From positions 62,001 to 126,000 of the forward strand of contig JBAZQB010000005.1 of NCBI GenBank assembly GCA_041645435.1: DNA of 64,000 nt, in the 5' to 3' direction. The position numbers and the translations under genes were made by a program. This document shows, piece by piece, positions 8,726-17,854 of this stretch. Numbering within the stretch: the first letter of the stretch is position 1; each line of letters opens with the position of its first letter. The stretch is from Methanoregula sp. Its GTDB lineage: Archaea; Halobacteriota; Methanomicrobia; Methanomicrobiales; Methanospirillaceae. The notes beneath the pieces are model-generated. The model worked only from the letters and a program-made list of their open reading frames with translations, did not search any database and had not been told where the DNA came from.

Positions 8726-11005
8726 TCAGATCCATGAAAAATCATCTTTTTTTGTAGTAATTTTCCGTTTTTTCTCTGAAGGCTGCGACTGTTCGGTAGC
8801 GGTGTCCTCCTGTATTTTCCCCTCAGTATCATTTCCCGCCAGACTCTTTTTTTGGGTTAGCCGGGTATGGACGAGTCCGGAATCCCGGGCTGAAGGAACT
8901 GCTGTGCGCACGACGCTTTTCCCCCCAAAAATATCATCCTTTGCCCGGTAACTGTGATCTTTCACGCTGACTTTCATCGCAGCAGAGTCCCCTTCGGGTA
9001 CATATCCATCAGGGCCCGATGACATATCTGGATCCTCACGTCCTGCGGGTTCTTTTACGCTCTGGTCTTCCGTGTCGATGTTTTGGTCCTTTATGGGTGC
9101 GGGTTTCCGTTTTCCAATGATGACTGTTTTTTGTTCCGGGGTTTTTTCTATGGGGGGGACTGGTCTGTCACGTTCCTGCACACGAATGTGGGGTAATTCC
9201 TTTGATGATTCTTGGTGGATGACCGTACGGCTGGGTGATGTAATCGGGTTTTTCAGAGTATCAGTATTTGTCTTGAGTGTCCGGCCGGATATCGCAATCA
9301 TCCGCTGCCTTTGTAAGTCTTTTTCTATCCTCTGGCGTTCAGTGTCTTTCGCTCGTATCTGGCTATCATTGATATGGACCTCGGTCTCTCTTACCGGCTC
9401 CTGCATCCTGGTTCCTGATGATGGTGCCTCGTGGTGTGATGCTTTGTGTGGCTGGGGAGGGTTCACCGGTGATACGTGGCTGGGATGCGCCGCGTGTTCT
9501 TGTGAAGCAACGACCCTGCGTTGTGGCGCGTACCCCCTCAATTCAGGTGGCTGTGCGGTTTTTTCCTGCATGCCGGTAATCGTTGAGGATGTATCTGCTG
9601 ACGGAGGATAATTCGCCTGTTGACTCTCTGGTATACGCGAACGAGCTTCCGGAGAACGCGCACCGAAATCCCTGCCGCCCGGGTGTTCTTTTACGGGAAG
9701 AACAATCATCTCGTCCCGGGATGGTCTTTCTCTCTGTTTTAGAGAGATGGTGCCTGTGTCCGTTGTGTCTGCCGAACTCTTTGACTGTGTGATGGATTCA
9801 AGGGAGATGGATTCAATTTCATGTGCAGGGTATTTCTGATAACCCGTTCTTCCCTGTGCACGGATCTCCCGGATCTCATCGATACGGGGAATATTCTCAA
9901 GGCCGGAAAGCATGATGATGATCGCAACATTTTGTGTATTGACAACGGGGTAATCCCCGGATCGGGTTTCGAGCCCGGCGATGCTGCGATCGATCCATTT
10001 GCGGACGGTCATGAATCCTTTCATGGAGAGTTCATGAGATGGCCCGGCAACAAGGATGAGCGCCTTGTGGGCGCTGGTCATATCGCAGGGTGTTGATATC
10101 TCGTGATATATTGCCTGCTTTGCGAGTTCAACGATACGCGAGGCCCTTTTCTTATGGTCATCGGTTAAAAGGCCTCCCGGTCGCAACCATGAGAGAAAAC
10201 CCAGTGGATCGTGGGGGAGGTGTTCAACTGCATAACCGATAGTGATGAAACCCATCCCTTTCATGGTATTGAGGACCTCACCGGAATCCAGAACCACTTC
10301 CGCGAGTTCAAGTCCCCCGTCAGCCTTGAATTCTCCTGCCCGCAGGATAAGACTGATCCTTTTGACAATGGCATCGTTTAACAGGAGATAAGTTGCAAGC
10401 GCTGGAGATAATGCCGGCTGCTCTTTTACAAAACCCATCTTTTCTGCAAAACTCTTCTCTTTTTTTACCAAGGTGGATTTCTTCGATCGGATTTTTTTAT
10501 ACCACGTCTCGTTGTCGAATAGGATAATACCATCCAGAAGGGATGAAAGCATGTCGATATCATCTGCGGCTTTTGCAGATTTTCGCTCACCTTCAGCCAG
10601 GCAGGGAAGAGTGATAAGACCGAATATTGGCTCTGTGACCGAGTTACGGAGAGCTGTAATGATATGGGGTGCCACATCCACCATGCTTCCGCCAAGCCCG
10701 CAGCAGATGAAGATTGCATCTGTCTCTCCATGTTCGGTATTCTGGACTCTTGAGACAATCTCTCCAATATCTATAGTGGCTGTCTGGGTGTTTTCTCCCA
10801 TTGCATCTGCAGGCCCGGGATCCAGCGCAGGGAAGTATATCTTTGCATCCTCCGGAAGACCTTTCAGTTGTGCTAAGGTGGCCTCATCGACATCTACGGC
10901 AAAAGCTTTGACACATGCAACATTGCTGCTGCGACGGTCGACTGCATACAGGCTGTTTACAATCCTGCAGCCTGCACCTCCAAGTCCAATTGCCAGTATT
11001 CTCAT
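8726..11005 (-). CDS. Tubulin/FtsZ-like GTPase with long disordered C-terminal tail
   Basis: The N-terminal 400 or so residues look like a divergent tubulin/FtsZ-superfamily GTPase. MRILAIGLGGAGCRIVNSLY is the nucleotide-binding first loop. FICCGLGGSMVDVAPHI occupies the place of the tubulin signature (normally GGGTGT/S), and LLLNDAIVKRISLILRAGEF follows. From about residue 410 to 759 the sequence is low-complexity and charged, rich in Pro, Ser, Gln, Arg and Lys, and ends KKDDFSWI. Canonical FtsZ is under 400 residues, so the tail nearly doubles the protein. The altered signature (GLGGSM) makes GTPase activity uncertain. A role in envelope or cell-shape scaffolding, like CetZ, is inference. 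Ends 10 bases from convergent nrpR. Confidence 0.75.
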   Translation of the reverse strand: MRILAIGLGGAGCRIVNSLYAVDRRSSNVACVKAFAVDVDEATLAQLKGLPEDAKIYFPALDPGPADAMGENTQTATIDIGEIVSRVQNTEHGETDAIFICCGLGGSMVDVAPHIITALRNSVTEPIFGLITLPCLAEGERKSAKAADDIDMLSSLLDGIILFDNETWYKKIRSKKSTLVKKEKSFAEKMGFVKEQPALSPALATYLLLNDAIVKRISLILRAGEFKADGGLELAEVVLDSGEVLNTMKGMGFITIGYAVEHLPHDPLGFLSWLRPGGLLTDDHKKRASRIVELAKQAIYHEISTPCDMTSAHKALILVAGPSHELSMKGFMTVRKWIDRSIAGLETRSGDYPVVNTQNVAIIIMLSGLENIPRIDEIREIRAQGRTGYQKYPAHEIESISLESITQSKSSADTTDTGTISLKQRERPSRDEMIVLPVKEHPGGRDFGARSPEARSRIPESQQANYPPSADTSSTITGMQEKTAQPPELRGYAPQRRVVASQEHAAHPSHVSPVNPPQPHKASHHEAPSSGTRMQEPVRETEVHINDSQIRAKDTERQRIEKDLQRQRMIAISGRTLKTNTDTLKNPITSPSRTVIHQESSKELPHIRVQERDRPVPPIEKTPEQKTVIIGKRKPAPIKDQNIDTEDQSVKEPAGREDPDMSSGPDGYVPEGDSAAMKVSVKDHSYRAKDDIFGGKSVVRTAVPSARDSGLVHTRLTQKKSLAGNDTEGKIQEDTATEQSQPSEKKRKITTKKDDFSWI

Positions 11006-11449
11006 GCACGTCCCTTGCCAATTCCAGTGATTAGGTTATTTTGAACTATATGTACAATTGATTGTTGGAAGTTCAATATCTTATAGGATAATCTCGTCAG
11101 ATAAAAAAAAGGTTTGTCGGTTAAATATAGGGTACACATAAGTTTTTCCCTGGCATATTTCGCACGCCTTCTGAATTTGTTATGCTCTTTCATTGGAAAA
11201 AAACCGGAATCTGTTACTGTTCGTATAACTTGGTTCTGATAAACCAAAAAATTTTATGAAAAACACACCGTTGTCGATTGAATGGCCGGATCTTCCTGCG
11301 TTCACCTCCGCTCCGACTCATGATTCAGCGTTTTTATTTAAAAAAACGTCAAAATGGGCTTTTTTCTCGTGCCCCTTCCAAATAATCCAACATAAAATCA
11401 TAATTTATTTAAACGCGTGTAGGGTAATACTCCATGAGGTGAACTAACC
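11006..11449. promoter_or_regulatory. mer: Divergent intergenic region with mer promoter
   Basis: This 444-bp gap separates the FtsZ-like gene and mer. An A/T box TTTATTTAAA at 11404-11413 lies about 40 bases before the mer TTG start, and GAGGTGA at 11435-11441 serves as ribosome-binding site. The half near 11050-11200 is AT-rich and should carry the promoter of the minus-strand gene. No convincing coding frame is seen. Confidence 0.55.
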
Positions 11450-12436
11450 TTGACATATGGAATTGAATTTGTACCAGGTAATGTCAACGTAAAGCAAGTT
11501 GTCAACTATTGTAAACTTGCAGAATCCAAAGACATCGATTTCGCATGGATCACAAACCACTACAACAACCGTCACTGCTACCCCACCCTCGCCGCCATTG
11601 CGCAGGCGACCACGTCCCTTAAGATGGGACCGGGTATCATGAACGCATTTACCGACACCCCCGCTGCAATGGCATCCTTTGCCTGCACGCTGAACGAGAT
11701 CTCCGATGGACGTGCAGTCCTCGGTATTGGTCCCGGTGACCTCTCAACCCTCCCGAAGCTGGCAATCAACCCTGAGAAGCCAGTCGGACGCCTCGAGGAA
11801 GCTGTAGTCCAGATTCGCAAGCTCTGTTCCGGTGAACAGGTGAACAAGTCAGGCATGCAGTTCTTCGACTACGACGGTGCAAAGCTGACCGGTGTCACCC
11901 TGCCCGGTAAGAAGGGTATCCCGATGTACATCGGTGCACAGGGCCCCAAGGTCCTTGAACTTGCAGGAAGAATCGGTGACGGTGCATTGATCAACGCATC
12001 CAACCCCAAGGACTTCGCCGTTGCAATCCCGATCATCAAGGCAGCCTGCGACAAGGTTGGCAAGAAGAATTTTGACATCGGTGCATACACCGCAATGTCA
12101 ATCGACCAGAGCGAGAAGAAGGCCCGCAATGCAGCAAAGATCGTTGCAGCATTCATTGCAGCCGGCTCACCTGAACCTCTGCTCACCCGCCACGGACTCG
12201 ACCTTGCCAATGTTGCCAAGATCAAGGCAGCACTCGGAAAGTTCGACTTCAAGACGGTTGGAGAGCTCGTTGGAGACAAAGAGATCGATGCATTCACCAT
12301 TGCTGGAACCCCCTCAATGGTCAAGCAGAAATGCGAAGACCTCACCAAGGCCGGTGTCACCCAGATCATCTTCGGCTCACCCCTTGGTCCCGACATGACC
12401 AACTCGATCCGCCTCCTCGGCAAATACGTCGTATAA
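11450..12436 (+). CDS. mer: F420-dependent methylene-H4MPT reductase
   Basis: Mer reduces methylene-tetrahydromethanopterin to methyl-H4MPT with F420H2, a central step of CO2-dependent methanogenesis. The 328-residue protein is full length and belongs to the bacterial luciferase-like fold. TYGIEFVPGNVNVKQVVNYC at the N-terminus, ITNHYNNRHCYPTLAAIAQA and the GIGPGD glycine turn are typical Mer sequence. The start is a TTG with GAGGTGA eight bases upstream. Codon bias is strong (ATC, AAG, CTC), as expected of a highly expressed gene. Confidence 0.97.
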   Translation: MTYGIEFVPGNVNVKQVVNYCKLAESKDIDFAWITNHYNNRHCYPTLAAIAQATTSLKMGPGIMNAFTDTPAAMASFACTLNEISDGRAVLGIGPGDLSTLPKLAINPEKPVGRLEEAVVQIRKLCSGEQVNKSGMQFFDYDGAKLTGVTLPGKKGIPMYIGAQGPKVLELAGRIGDGALINASNPKDFAVAIPIIKAACDKVGKKNFDIGAYTAMSIDQSEKKARNAAKIVAAFIAAGSPEPLLTRHGLDLANVAKIKAALGKFDFKTVGELVGDKEIDAFTIAGTPSMVKQKCEDLTKAGVTQIIFGSPLGPDMTNSIRLLGKYVV

Positions 12437-13045
12437 GTGCGGACCAATACCTGTCAGGGTGCTCTTTGAAAAGGAGCAGAAAATCCTGGCAGATATTATC
12501 AATCATTTTTCTCCATTTTCCTGGCATCTGATGTTAAGTGCGGTCCTTTTGCATTCTTCCTTAAATGGTTAGACATACTGGAATCGCAAGAGCATGAGAG
12601 TAAACCGCGAGCTTTTTCCGCAGAAAAATTTGCGCTGCGATCGATCTCCGGCAAAAAATTTTCAATCGACCCCTCACCCCCTGTTTGAAATTTTTTAATC
12701 AGACCTTGATTTTATTTTCCGGCCCCTCACACCGGAGAATCAAAAATTTTGTAGCATGTACATGCATTTTGTAGGATAATTATCCGATTGTAGCCTCACT
12801 AACTAACACCTCATGATCGCGATTGAAAATTTTTAAGCAGGGTCTGCCATGAAAATGTTCCTTGAAAGGGGACATTGTGCATTGAAAATATGGACCGAAA
12901 AAGTGACAACGGATTCTGCACAGATTTGCGATTTGTCCGGGAACTCGGTTCAGTGCATTTCCAGTCACGGAACCAAAGGACTGGGATTGGAGAGACAGTG
13001 CAAACGACTATCAGATCCTGCCGGGAAATATAATCCTGAACAGGC
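12437..13045. other. Intergenic region with A/T motif cluster
   Basis: About 600 bases show no gene I can support. The segment contains a recurring palindromic core of the type AAAATTTT (around 12648, 12686, 12741 and 12828) and a CCGG...CCGG hairpin near 12720-12737. It also has TGTACATGCA-like A/T sequence near 12755. The function is unknown; curved DNA or a regulatory region are possibilities. Confidence 0.4.
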
Positions 13046-13966
13046 ATGTATTCGGTCAGGGAAGTTATCACGAGCAGGGGCACGTTGCAATATCGCGAGG
13101 AGTATCTCACCGGCCTCAGGTGCCGGATCAGCCCCGACCGGTTAAAGAGACAGATCGATCAGTCCCTCTACCTGCCTTCAAATGCAGAGGGTTGCCCGTT
13201 CTGCCGCGACGCAGTGATGACCGTTACTCCCACCTTTCCCAATGGTAACCGGATCATCCGCGGCGAAAGCGTTACGTTCCCCAACCTCTATCCATTTGGG
13301 GAAGGTCATGTGGTGACCGTCATGACCCGCGAGCATGCCGTCGTCACCTTCAGCCGTCAGCAGGTAGTGGATGCCCTTCTTTCGCAGATCGAGGCACTCC
13401 AACCGGTAGATGGCTATCCCAGTATCAACTGGAACTTCTTACCATCTGCAGGAGCGAGCCTTGTTCACCCCCATATGCAGGGGCTGTCTGACTCCTGCCC
13501 CTCCCACATTGTGGATCTCTATCTTGCAGGAAGCAACCAGTATCGTAAAACCGAGGGGAGGAACTATTGGGAGGCAGTAAGGCAGCAGGAAAGATCCTCC
13601 GACCGGTATCTGTTCGGCGATGAAATTCTCTGGTCTGCCCATGCGGTACCGGTTGGTGAGCGCGAGGTGAGGGGGATATTGCCCATCTCTACGCTTGACG
13701 AACTGGAACCCTACGTTGATCTTGTGGCGCGGGGTATCATTGAGATTATCGCATTATACCGGGAACTGGGAACCCATGCGTTCAACATGTCCCTGTTTTT
13801 TGACAAGTGTGGCAATGATCATGGATTCCGGGCGTTCTGCTCGATGATCTCCCGGATCAATCCGAACCCTTCCTCAACGAGCGACTCTGCATTCATGGAA
13901 CGGCTCCACCTGGAACCGGTAATCATGACGCTCCCAGAAGACCTGGGAAAATTCTACAAAAAATAA
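13046..13966 (+). CDS. Galactose-1-phosphate uridylyltransferase-like protein (HIT superfamily)
   Basis: The 306-residue protein has CPFCRD near residue 53, like the zinc/structural Cys pair of GalT, and ASLVHPHMQGL near residue 137, matching the nucleotidyl-accepting HPHxQ motif of GalT and related nucleotidyltransferases. It probably transfers a nucleotide to a sugar phosphate, but the exact substrate cannot be read from sequence; ADP-glucose or ATP adenylyltransferase-like variants exist in this family. It stands alone and converges on mtd across a short A/T-rich gap. Confidence 0.75.
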   Translation: MYSVREVITSRGTLQYREEYLTGLRCRISPDRLKRQIDQSLYLPSNAEGCPFCRDAVMTVTPTFPNGNRIIRGESVTFPNLYPFGEGHVVTVMTREHAVVTFSRQQVVDALLSQIEALQPVDGYPSINWNFLPSAGASLVHPHMQGLSDSCPSHIVDLYLAGSNQYRKTEGRNYWEAVRQQERSSDRYLFGDEILWSAHAVPVGEREVRGILPISTLDELEPYVDLVARGIIEIIALYRELGTHAFNMSLFFDKCGNDHGFRAFCSMISRINPNPSSTSDSAFMERLHLEPVIMTLPEDLGKFYKK

Positions 13967-13977
13967 AAAAAATAAAT

Positions 13978-14817
13978 TTACTCAAACTTTGCTACAAGTT
14001 TGTTCTTGGAGACGAGCGTGCCGTCCTTCTTGTGGGGCTTGCGCATAATGCTGTCGCCGGCCTTCTCAATCTCGCGGGCCTCGTCACAGAGTGCTGCGGC
14101 GCACCTCATCATTTCGTGAGCGCTGGCAACTATGGGGATGTATTTCTCCCATTCCTTGGTCATGAAGCAGCCCTTGACGTTCTGTCCTGCAACAGCCATG
14201 GCGATCTCGTGGGCAGCGCGTGCCTTGGCGAGTGCATAGTTGTTGGTGAATTCGCCGTCGACTGCCTTGTCGGTGGTCATGACGATCTTGGGGAGCACAA
14301 GTTCTGCGCCCTTCTTTCCTGCCTTCACCTGGTCGATGACCAGATCAATAGCAAGCTGCATCTTGCGGAATGCACCGGTGAGTGCCAGCACTTTCACAAG
14401 GTTGCCGTTGAAGTCGGCCATTTCGGTGGGGTCAAGGAATTCTCTGCGTGCACCGATCATGGAGTCTGCCTTCATGATGATGTAGCCGAAACTGCTTGCC
14501 TTGACTCCTTCCCATTCCTTCTTGGTGGTCACATCATCGGTGATGATGATGACTGGTATACCTGCTGCAGCGAGCTGTTCGCGGGCACCGGTCGGGCCGG
14601 GGAGAACCCCGTTGGGGGAGACTACGATAGCGAAGTCCGGTTTGTATGCCTTCAGGTTGGAAACAACACGGTCAACATCAGCCGGCTCAAGTTTTGTGCC
14701 GCTGGTCGCCATGAATGTCTGCATGTCTTCACGGTCTGCCCTCTCATCGAGAAGCAGTTCTGCCATTACACCACTTGCGATGTTGCCGAGCTTGGCAACT
14801 CCTACTTTAACAACCAT
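13978..14817 (-). CDS. mtd: F420-dependent methylene-H4MPT dehydrogenase
   Basis: Mtd interconverts methenyl- and methylene-H4MPT using F420, immediately preceding the Mer step. The protein is 279 residues, the family length, and begins MVVKVGVAKLGNIASGVMAE with downstream FAIVVSPNGVLPGPTGAREQ, both characteristic. GAGGTGA is present just upstream of the ATG on the minus strand. High-expression codon use matches mer. It is divergent from tfx across about 200 bases. Confidence 0.97.
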   Translation of the reverse strand: MVVKVGVAKLGNIASGVMAELLLDERADREDMQTFMATSGTKLEPADVDRVVSNLKAYKPDFAIVVSPNGVLPGPTGAREQLAAAGIPVIIITDDVTTKKEWEGVKASSFGYIIMKADSMIGARREFLDPTEMADFNGNLVKVLALTGAFRKMQLAIDLVIDQVKAGKKGAELVLPKIVMTTDKAVDGEFTNNYALAKARAAHEIAMAVAGQNVKGCFMTKEWEKYIPIVASAHEMMRCAAALCDEAREIEKAGDSIMRKPHKKDGTLVSKNKLVAKFE

Positions 14818-15021
14818 CTATTTTCACCTCGATTTGTTATAACACGATATTATGACCTAGTATTCATATAAACATTTTGAAATGTCATTTCACGTCGAAA
14901 GATTTTGAAAGTGTGTTTTTCTTACCCGGGGCATGCCGTACTGCAGATCGCTTCCGTCATTATCACATATTGTTCTGAAGTTAACGAAAAGTGTTTAAGT
15001 TCTACCGGAAAACTATTTTCC
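14818..15021. promoter_or_regulatory. Divergent promoter region mtd / tfx
   Basis: About 200 AT-rich bases separate the mtd and tfx starts. On the mtd side, A/T-rich sequence around 14850-14880 lies at the right distance for TATA/BRE elements. The arrangement would allow Tfx to act on this region, but no inverted repeat stands out. Confidence 0.4.
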
Positions 15022-15426
15022 ATGAAAGATGGGCTGCTTACTGATCGTCAGATGGAGGTTCTCAGGTACCGGAAACAGGGACTTACCCAGCAGCAGATCG
15101 CTGATATCATCTCCACTTCCAAGGCCAATGTCTGCACGATCGAAAAGAGCGCTATGGAAAATATCCGCCGCGCAAAAGAGACGCTTGAGTTCCTCTATAC
15201 TCTCGATGCAACCCATCTCTGCACCATTCCTTCAGGAACCGATCTGTTTGATGTTCCCGCTATCGTATTTGGTGAAGCGGAGAAAATTAATATCAAGGTA
15301 AAATACGATACAATCTCCCTGATCAACCGTATCCGTGAAGCGCGCCCCCAGTGCTGCAAAGCCCGGTGCATATGTGAAGATATTGTTGTATATATCACAG
15401 ATCAGGGAGAGCTCTATTTCGGATAA
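15022..15426 (+). CDS. tfx: Tfx family DNA-binding protein
   Basis: This 134-residue regulator carries an N-terminal LuxR/sigma-like helix-turn-helix (LTDRQMEVLRYRKQGLTQQQ, then IADIISTSKANVCTIEKSAM) and a C-terminal archaeal Tfx domain (about residues 60-134). Tfx was described in Methanothermobacter as binding downstream of the molybdenum formylmethanofuran dehydrogenase promoter. The ATG at 15022 is chosen over an upstream in-frame start at 14905 because known Tfx proteins begin right at the HTH. Cys residues in ARPQCCKARCICEDI could bind metal or sense redox (inference). Confidence 0.88.
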   Translation: MKDGLLTDRQMEVLRYRKQGLTQQQIADIISTSKANVCTIEKSAMENIRRAKETLEFLYTLDATHLCTIPSGTDLFDVPAIVFGEAEKINIKVKYDTISLINRIREARPQCCKARCICEDIVVYITDQGELYFG

Positions 15427-15589
15427 CACTATCCTCCGCCGCTCATGGTTGTTGCCATCGCTCGGCGAAAATCCTGCCACTCTTTTGGCATATATTTATA
15501 TCTCCTTCTCTACAATAATTATGGAAGCCGATATGAGGTTATCCTATCAAGAATCAGTCTGCGAATCGTATGAAAAGCAGCATTTGATC

Positions 15590-15935
15590 TCTTGAAACGG
15601 CGGAACCGTATCTCCAGACACAAAGAACAACGGTTGTGCCGTGGGTGTTCCTCAATTGGTGCCCTCTCCGCAAGGTGAGGTATACCGAGAAGGAGTTGTG
15701 ATTCGTCACAACAGGCTGACAGAGTGGGTCTGATTAGGGCGCATGGGTCGACGTTCGTGCAACGAGCCCGTTCCCTATGTTGCATCAAGGCAGCAGGTGG
15801 ATGCGCCAATATCAGGATCTTCTTTCGCGAGACAGGAATGCCGGTGCACACTGGCACAGCGATGCAACTTCGTTGCATCCCCTTAATTACGGACGAAAAA
15901 CCAGCATCAGTCATCAGAGCCGGTCATCCATAACT
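15590..15935 (+). ncRNA. Candidate structured non-coding RNA upstream of the ribosomal operon
   Basis: Several strong hairpins are packed in about 350 bases with no credible coding frame. They include a near-perfect stem capped by GCAA (about 15663-15680), a perfect 7-bp stem GTTGTGA/TCACAAC capped by TTCG (15695-15712), and a 7-bp closing pair GGCGCAT (15738-15744) with ATGCGCC (15801-15807). A 7-bp stem follows near 15839-15856, then a perfect 8-bp stem GATGCAAC/GTTGCATC (15861-15879). GCAA and UUCG are stable tetraloops only if read on the plus strand. I could not match RNase P or SRP RNA signatures. It may be a separate RNA or part of the ribosomal operon leader. Confidence 0.5.
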
Positions 15936-15995
15936 TTGGATTGACTTCGCTGATGGCAGGTGTCGGTGTTATTGTCCGTGTCGCGTGTTGGCTTC

Positions 15996-16015
15996 TGAAA
16001 CAATATTTTGTTTCA
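15996..16015 (+). promoter_or_regulatory. Inverted repeat before rpl3
   Basis: TGAAACAA and TTGTTTCA form a perfect 8-bp inverted repeat with a TATT loop, 72 bases before the rpl3 start. It could be a hairpin ending the upstream RNA or a regulator site for the ribosomal operon. The remaining spacer from 15427 to 15589 shows no gene. Confidence 0.45.
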
Positions 16016-16087
16016 AAAGCTCGGATTAATCTCAAATTCGTGTCGCAATCAGAATAACCTACACGCAAAAAAAGGATTGATTAACAC

Positions 16088-17101
16088 ATGCCAAAAATTA
16101 ACAGACCCCGCCGTGGTTCTCTTGCATTCAGCCCGAGAAAGCGTGCAAAGAGCCCAATCCCGAAATACCAGTCGTGGCCCGTTACCGAAGGGGCACCGAT
16201 GCTGCAGGGATTTGCAGGATACAAAGTAGGTATGACGCATGTTATCATGGTGGATGACCGCAAGACCAGCCCCACCGAGGGTAAGGAGATCATGGTGCCC
16301 GTCACCGTTATTGAAATCCCCTCGATGAAAGTCGCTGCAATCCGCGCATATTCCCGTGATACATACGGTAAACACGCCCTCACTGAGATCTGGGCAGATC
16401 CGCTCGATGCAGTTCTTGGACGCAGGATTACCATGCCCAAGGATTACAACAAAGAAGCCGCGCAGAAGAAATTTGAAGATGCAATTGCAGCCGGCCTTGT
16501 TGAAGAGATCCATGCGGTTACCTACACACAGCCCGCAGCCCTTACGGGCGTTCCCAAGAAAGTCCCCGACCTGATGGAAATCAAGGTCGGCGGTGGCGAT
16601 ATTAAGAAACTGTTTGAATTTGCGCAGGGTCTTTTAGGAAAAGAGATCGCGTTGAATAACGTCATCCAGACCGGCGCGTTTGCTGATATTACAGCAATCA
16701 CAACCGGAAAAGGTACCCAGGGTGCTGTAAAGCGCTGGGGTATCGCACTGCGCAAACGCAAGCACTCCCGCGGCAAGAAAGAGCGACATATCGGTACTCT
16801 TGGACCGTGGAATCCCCACCATGTACGGTGGCAGGTCCCCCAGATCGGCCAGCTGGGATTCCAGCAGCGCACGGAATTCAACAAGCGGATCTTAAAAGTC
16901 AGCGAGAATGCCAGTGAAATTACCCCCGCAGGTGGATTCCTTCACTATGGTGTTTTAAAGAGCCCGTATGTTCTGGTCAAGGGATCGATACCCGGCCCGG
17001 TCAAGCGTCTTGTACGTATCCGCCCGGCCGTTCGTCTTGGTGAACAAGTTGTAAAGATGCCAGCAATCCAGTTTGTGAGCGTCCAGAGCAAGCAGGGGTG
17101 A
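16088..17101 (+). CDS. rpl3: 50S ribosomal protein L3 (uL3)
   Basis: First gene of the archaeal S10-type operon, which runs without a break to cytidylate kinase at 30739. The 337-residue protein matches archaeal/eukaryotic L3 length, with the basic N-terminus (PRRGSLAFSPRKRAKSPIPK), the GFAGYKVGMTH core strand and KRKHSRGKKERHIGTLGPW near the peptidyl-transferase loop. L3 folds the 23S 3' domain. Seven bases separate it from rpl4. Confidence 0.97.
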   Translation: MPKINRPRRGSLAFSPRKRAKSPIPKYQSWPVTEGAPMLQGFAGYKVGMTHVIMVDDRKTSPTEGKEIMVPVTVIEIPSMKVAAIRAYSRDTYGKHALTEIWADPLDAVLGRRITMPKDYNKEAAQKKFEDAIAAGLVEEIHAVTYTQPAALTGVPKKVPDLMEIKVGGGDIKKLFEFAQGLLGKEIALNNVIQTGAFADITAITTGKGTQGAVKRWGIALRKRKHSRGKKERHIGTLGPWNPHHVRWQVPQIGQLGFQQRTEFNKRILKVSENASEITPAGGFLHYGVLKSPYVLVKGSIPGPVKRLVRIRPAVRLGEQVVKMPAIQFVSVQSKQG

Positions 17102-17107
17102 TCAGAG

Positions 17108-17854
17108 ATGAAAGCACAGGTTAAAACACTTGATGGTGGCGTTGTAAAAAACATTGAACTGCCGGAACTCTTCTCAGAGGCATACCGCCCCGATCTGATC
17201 AAAAAGGCAGTCATGGCCCTCCAGAGCACCCGCAGGCAGCCGCACGGAACCAACCCGTTTGCCGGCATCTGCTCGTCAGCAGTAGGCTGGGGAAGCGGTC
17301 GCGGTTCATCGCACGTGCCCCGTATCAAGAACGGTTCACGGGCAGCCAAGGTTCCGCAGGCAAAGGGCGGGCGTGAAGCACATCCCCCGAAAGTAGCCAA
17401 AATACTGGTTAAAGAGATCAACCAGAAGGAAAAACAGAAGGCATTCCGCTCTGCAGTAGCCGCAAGCATCTGTGAGGAGCTCATCAGGGGAAGGGGTCAC
17501 GTCTTCGATGGAGCAGCCCCGTTTGTCCTTGAGGATAAGTTTGAGTCTCTTGATAAGACAGCGGATGTCATAACCGCACTCACGACCGCAGGTCTCTATG
17601 GAGATATCGAGCGGGCAAAGGACAGCAAGAAGGTACGTGCCGGAAGAGGCAAGATGCGTGGTCGCCGGTACAAGCAGCGAAAGAGCCTGCTCATCGTCAC
17701 TTCCGGAACACCGCTGCGTGCAGCACGCAACCTGTCCGGTGTCGATGTAGTGACTGTAGATCAGCTGAATGTAGAGCACCTTGCACCCGGTATGCTGGCA
17801 GGACGGCTTACCGTGTGGACCGAAAGTGCACTCGTTCGCCTGGAGGGGAGATAA
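17108..17854 (+). CDS. rpl4: 50S ribosomal protein L4 (uL4)
   Basis: This 248-residue early-assembly protein has a loop lining the exit tunnel. The tunnel-loop stretch QPHGTNPFAGICSSAVGWGS and GRGKMRGRRYKQRKSLLIV are diagnostic of archaeal L4. Its stop is immediately followed by the rpl23 ATG, so translation is coupled. Confidence 0.96.
   Translation: MKAQVKTLDGGVVKNIELPELFSEAYRPDLIKKAVMALQSTRRQPHGTNPFAGICSSAVGWGSGRGSSHVPRIKNGSRAAKVPQAKGGREAHPPKVAKILVKEINQKEKQKAFRSAVAASICEELIRGRGHVFDGAAPFVLEDKFESLDKTADVITALTTAGLYGDIERAKDSKKVRAGRGKMRGRRYKQRKSLLIVTSGTPLRAARNLSGVDVVTVDQLNVEHLAPGMLAGRLTVWTESALVRLEGR

Noticed and set aside
11002..11247. Minus-strand frame of 81 codons overlapping the FtsZ-like gene start
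   Set aside because: It covers the AT-rich promoter area and lacks a ribosome-binding site.
15519..15914. Minus-strand frame of 131 codons in the gap before rpl3
   Set aside because: The sequence is Cys/Arg-rich and unlike any protein I know; the underlying DNA is made of hairpins, so a structured RNA explains it better.
15590..15935. RNase P RNA or SRP RNA
   Set aside because: No GAGGAAAGTC-type or GGAAG-AGCA-type conserved core could be found on either strand, so the region is reported only as an unassigned RNA candidate.
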